Assembly (NCBI GenBank): GCA_006226425.1
Contig: SBGX01000005.1
Span: 1-64,000, forward strand
Length of the DNA stretch: 64,000 nt
Direction of reading: 5' to 3'
DNA from: Bacteroidota bacterium
Lineage (GTDB): Bacteria > Bacteroidota > Bacteroidia > Flavobacteriales_D > Crocinitomicaceae
Position 1 is the stretch's first letter. Every line of letters starts with the position of its first letter. Below the pieces are notes generated by a model. The model saw only the letters and a program-made list of their open reading frames with translations, was not told where the DNA came from and searched no databases. Below are positions 60,781 through 64,000 of this stretch, one piece after another. A program made the position numbers and the translations under genes.

Positions 60781-62643
60781 ATGTCAAAAATAATTGCCTT
60801 AGTCTTTTCATTCTATTGCCTGCAAATAATCGCACAGGGACTTACTACTTCAGATTACACCAAAAAGCAGGTGTACATTCCGATGCGAGATGGAGTCAGG
60901 TTATACACAACGATCTATGCTCCAAAATCAGAGAAAGAAAAGTATCCGGTGTTGATGATCCGCACTTGTTATAGCTCAGCACCCTATGGCGAAGATGAGT
61001 TTCCAAAAGCATTAATGCACAATCCTGATCTGGTTGCCTCTGGTTACATTTTCATCAAACAAGACGTTCGAGGGAGATGGATGAGTGAAGGTGATTTTGA
61101 GAACACAAAACCTCCCTATTCCTGGACGGATTCAAACAAGACAGACGAAGTAACGGATTCCTATGACACCTATGATTGGCTTGTAAAGAATCTCGATAAT
61201 TTTAACGGAAATATTGGGCAATATGGGAATTCATACCTGGGTTTCACCTCGCTGGTTGCCTCGGTTACCGGCCACCCCAACTTAAGGGCGGTATTGGCCA
61301 TGGCTCCTGTGACTAATTTTTATTTCGAGGACTTCAACCGATATGGATTGTACGGCATGAACTACATGCCTGTTATGGATGTTTTCGGTGTTCAAAAGAA
61401 AAAGCCGACCACCCAATCCTGGTACAAGGTCATGGATAAGGAGTTTGTAAAAGACAAGGAAAACGGCCTGACAGCTGATTACTATGATTATTTCCTGGAA
61501 CACAGAGCCTTGAGTGAAACAGAGCATTTAATTTCAGCAGATAACTTCTTTTGGAAGAATATCAAAGCACACCCAAACTACGACGCTTATCGACAGGAAA
61601 GAAACTGGCTTCAATACTTGAAAGAAAGCAAATGTCCGACAATGGTCGTTGGAGGTTGGAACGACGAACAGAATTTATATGGAATTTTAAATTCCTTCAA
61701 AAAAATGTACCAGGATGCCCCTGAATCAAAAGCGAAACTAGTATTGGGGCCCTGGTCACATGGTCACCCTCAGCGAAGAGATAGTCTGTACTATTTGGGA
61801 GATATTTTTTATGGATACGATTTAGCAAAGAAGTACCAACAAGAGATCGAATTTAACTACTTTGAACATCACTTGAAGGGTCGAGGAAAAGCACCGGATT
61901 TTAGAGCGCACGTTTTTGATACGGGAAACAAAGATTGGCTCGATTTTAAAGACAATCCTTTTGACGATGAATTAAAAGGACTGACACTTTATCTAAATCC
62001 CGACGGTACATTGGGGCAACAGAAAAAAGAAGGTTCAAGAATATATCTTTCTGACCCCGACCACCCTGTTCCCTTCATTGAGGGGGATGATTTTTACATC
62101 ATGGCTCCAAAACATTATATGACAGACGATCAACGTTTCGCAGCAAAACGCCCAGATGTACTAAGCTTTGTCTCAGAGCCTCTTCAGGAAGATCTCAAGG
62201 TTCAGGGAATCATAAAGGCTTTACTAGAATTTTCAACGGATCATGGAGACGCAGATTTATACGTGAAAGTGATCGATGTCTTTCCAATGGATCGCAAGCC
62301 AGAAACAACAGATCGGAAGGGAGTCAAAATGAATGGCTTTCAGCACCTGGTTCGTATGGGCTATATCCGAGGTCGTTATCGGGAGTCTTTCGAGAAACCG
62401 ACCCCATTCAAGAGCAATGAAAAAACGGAGGTTGAGGTTCCCTTACTCGAGGTTCTACACACCTTTAAGAAAGGACACCAAATCATGATTCAGGTTCAAA
62501 GTTCTATGTTTCCTCTATTCGACTTGAACCCTCAGAAATACGTGGACAATATCTACGAGTCAAGCGATGAGGATTTTGAGTCAGCGATCCACAAAATATT
62601 TGGTGGAAGTAAAGTCGTTTTCCCTATTGCTCCATCAAAATAA
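60781..62643 (+). CDS. S15/CocE-type X-Pro dipeptidyl-peptidase or alpha-amino-acid ester hydrolase
   Basis: 620 residues from the ATG at 60781, which gives a signal peptide (IIALVFSFYCLQIIAQG). Earlier in-frame starts at 60709 (TTG) and 60748 would add polar residues. The alpha/beta-hydrolase triad fits: GQYGNSYLG (Ser), VVGGWNDEQN (Asp) and LGPWSHGHP (His). IKQDVRGRWMSEG is a CocE/NonD signature, and a jelly-roll XPDYC-type C-terminal domain follows (residues ~430-610). Such enzymes are periplasmic peptidases or esterases. Exact substrate unknown. Confidence 0.85.
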   Translation: MSKIIALVFSFYCLQIIAQGLTTSDYTKKQVYIPMRDGVRLYTTIYAPKSEKEKYPVLMIRTCYSSAPYGEDEFPKALMHNPDLVASGYIFIKQDVRGRWMSEGDFENTKPPYSWTDSNKTDEVTDSYDTYDWLVKNLDNFNGNIGQYGNSYLGFTSLVASVTGHPNLRAVLAMAPVTNFYFEDFNRYGLYGMNYMPVMDVFGVQKKKPTTQSWYKVMDKEFVKDKENGLTADYYDYFLEHRALSETEHLISADNFFWKNIKAHPNYDAYRQERNWLQYLKESKCPTMVVGGWNDEQNLYGILNSFKKMYQDAPESKAKLVLGPWSHGHPQRRDSLYYLGDIFYGYDLAKKYQQEIEFNYFEHHLKGRGKAPDFRAHVFDTGNKDWLDFKDNPFDDELKGLTLYLNPDGTLGQQKKEGSRIYLSDPDHPVPFIEGDDFYIMAPKHYMTDDQRFAAKRPDVLSFVSEPLQEDLKVQGIIKALLEFSTDHGDADLYVKVIDVFPMDRKPETTDRKGVKMNGFQHLVRMGYIRGRYRESFEKPTPFKSNEKTEVEVPLLEVLHTFKKGHQIMIQVQSSMFPLFDLNPQKYVDNIYESSDEDFESAIHKIFGGSKVVFPIAPSK

Positions 62644-62764
62644 ATAGCACTTTCAACACGTAAAGAGACAGGTATCACCCTGAATCAGCAATATGCCTTA
62701 TTGCTACTTGCTAGTAATTCACCTACTTTTGAACTGGTATCATTGCTCACAAAATTCACACCTT

Positions 62765-63712
62765 ATGAAAAAGAGACATTATTGCATCCTACTCCTATTT
62801 TTACCGATCTTTATCGCTGCTCAAACAGGACAAGAATCACATGCTAAAGCCAAGGCGGCTTTTCAAAAAGGAGATTACGATACCTGGTTTGCCGAATCTC
62901 AAAAAGCCGCGAAGCATAAAATTCCAGAATCTCTATATTATATGGGATTGGCCTATGATCCCGTTTATGCCAAGAGCATCAAAAATCCAGCAGACAAAAG
63001 CGCTACCAAAGCGCTTGGCTTCTACAAGCAAGCGTCAGAACTCGGTTATGCTTCAGCTAGCTACACGGCCGCAGAAATGATTCGATTAGGTGATGGTGTG
63101 GAGGCTAATAAAGAGGAATCAATTATGTACTACAAGAAGGCATATATTCAAAATCATCCCAAGGCAGCAAACGCCGTTTCTCAGTTAATTGGTGGTGCGA
63201 ATTATGTCAAATGGTTAGAATCACTCGTTCAGGGAGGTAATTACGATGCCGCACGTGAATTAGGTACCTTGTACATCACAGGAACTTTTGTTGAAAAGAA
63301 CCCTGATTCAGCCATGAAATGGTTAAAAACAGGCGCTAAAAACAATCATGCTGGATGCACCTATGTTCTGGGTTACATGTATCGCAATGGATTCAAAGAA
63401 GTGGAAAATGGGAAGGTAGAGCTATTCAATGAAGACAAAGACATCCCAAAGGCGGTTGAATGCTATAAAAAGGCAGCAAATCTCGGTAGTTGGGAAGCCT
63501 GTAATAACCTTGGAGAAATGAATATGCAGGGATTAGAAATTAAGGGAAATATGGCTGAGTCATACAAGTGGTTTAAGAAATCATGTGAACTCAACAATGG
63601 ATATGGTTGCCATATGTGTTCGGTATTGATTGTGAACAAACATGTAACGGGCACTAACGAAGAAGCACAGTCCTTTGCCTCCAAAGCACTTCAACTTGGT
63701 TACAAGCCGTAA
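62765..63712 (+). CDS. Secreted Sel1/TPR-repeat protein
   Basis: 315 residues from the ATG at 62765, which gives a signal peptide (ILLLFLPIFIAAQ). Several Sel1-like repeats follow: ATKALGFYKQASELGYASA, EESIMYYKKAYIQNHPKA, DSAMKWLKTGAKNNHAGCTY, PKAVECYKKAANLGSWEA and ESYKWFKKSCELNNGYGC. These alpha-solenoids bind partner proteins. Partner unknown. Confidence 0.82.
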   Translation: MKKRHYCILLLFLPIFIAAQTGQESHAKAKAAFQKGDYDTWFAESQKAAKHKIPESLYYMGLAYDPVYAKSIKNPADKSATKALGFYKQASELGYASASYTAAEMIRLGDGVEANKEESIMYYKKAYIQNHPKAANAVSQLIGGANYVKWLESLVQGGNYDAARELGTLYITGTFVEKNPDSAMKWLKTGAKNNHAGCTYVLGYMYRNGFKEVENGKVELFNEDKDIPKAVECYKKAANLGSWEACNNLGEMNMQGLEIKGNMAESYKWFKKSCELNNGYGCHMCSVLIVNKHVTGTNEEAQSFASKALQLGYKP

Positions 63713-63806
63713 TTTGACTTGATTTCTTTTAGCAAGAAGCATGTCCAAAATCACCTCTTCACAGAAGATTTTTCCTTAAATTCGCAGGAAATTAAATACT
63801 GCATTT

Positions 63807-64000
63807 ATGTTATCTGAAGAGGTGAACGCAATAAAAGAAAATCAGGTGTCACAATACCTTAAGAAGGTAATTGAAAATGTACCACAAGATTGGTTGAATC
63901 TCACAACTCATCGACTGGATATTTACAATGAAGAATTAGCTAAAGTCCAGTTTCTTGAGCGTTTTGAGACTTTGTTTAACAAGAACAATGCTGAGCAAAC
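63807..64000 (+). CDS. Hypothetical protein, 3' partial at window edge
   Basis: The ATG at 63807 opens a frame that runs to the window end without a stop. The ~64 visible residues (MLSEEVNAIKENQ, VPQDWLNLTTHRLDIYNEEL) are hydrophilic and helical, with no export signal. The family is not recognised from this part. Confidence 0.5.
   Translation, partial: MLSEEVNAIKENQVSQYLKKVIENVPQDWLNLTTHRLDIYNEELAKVQFLERFETLFNKNNAEQ

Overview
The window looks like a chromosomal segment of a Bacteroidota bacterium, most likely a marine or freshwater Flavobacteriales member of the Crocinitomicaceae/Fluviicola type (inference). Support comes from four secreted proteins with type IX secretion (T9SS) C-terminal sorting domains, promoters of the Bacteroidota TAnnTTTG form, a Bacteroidota-type tyrosine recombinase with small helix-turn-helix partners, and families typical of the phylum (DUF1599, BT_3928-like DoxX protein, bTHX, DUF4395).

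Bases 1-4460 are an accessory polymorphic-toxin locus. Two short toxins share an Rhs-core-like module but carry different C-terminal domains: a lipase-like alpha/beta hydrolase and an HExxH metallopeptidase. Each is followed by a lipoprotein that is probably its immunity protein. After these come three small acidic genes and a relic ORF that look like orphan immunity genes.

Bases 4562-24736 are an integrated island of about 20 kb in the 3' end of a tRNA-Arg(ACG) gene (24714-24787, minus). A 24-bp exact copy of the tRNA 3' end lies at 4562-4585, next to a tyrosine integrase with all expected catalytic residues. Sub-terminal 20-bp direct repeats lie inside both ends. Cargo, left to right: integrase and two excisionase-like HTH proteins; a secreted protein of unknown function; a degraded HEPN-like gene; an XRE regulator; a SIR2-HerA anti-phage pair; a HEPN protein coupled to a CoiA-like nuclease gene broken by an in-frame stop; another HTH protein next to a helically phased GTCA array; four co-oriented T9SS-secreted proteins; and a small LuxR-type regulator. 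No conjugation or mobilisation genes were seen.

Bases 24842-64000 are mostly core chromosome. A long minus-strand operon runs DUF1599, BT_3928-like, tpiA, prmA, a 1539-aa unknown exported protein, plsY, a 2186-aa TPR/PD40/SPOR envelope protein and clpS. Divergent from it is folP. Next come serC-serA-O-methyltransferase-thioesterase, bTHX, trmH, the HU gene, a rlmI-like/MATE/fmt operon, a DUF4395 protein and an AraC/GyrI regulator whose 3' end looks frameshifted. On the plus strand are an ABC ATPase with a YihY-type membrane protein, an XRE-S24 regulator, a 3-hydroxyacyl-CoA dehydrogenase, tadA, an ABC transporter pair, mnmE, a lipoprotein, an S15-type peptidase/esterase, a Sel1-repeat protein and a gene cut by the window edge.

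The most unusual material is in the first 25 kb: minimal Rhs-like toxin modules, and a tRNA island combining a known anti-phage system, a decayed HEPN/CoiA pair and T9SS surface proteins. No wholly new system can be proved from sequence alone. The best candidates are the HEPN-CoiA pair and the phased GTCA array beside a small DNA-binding protein.
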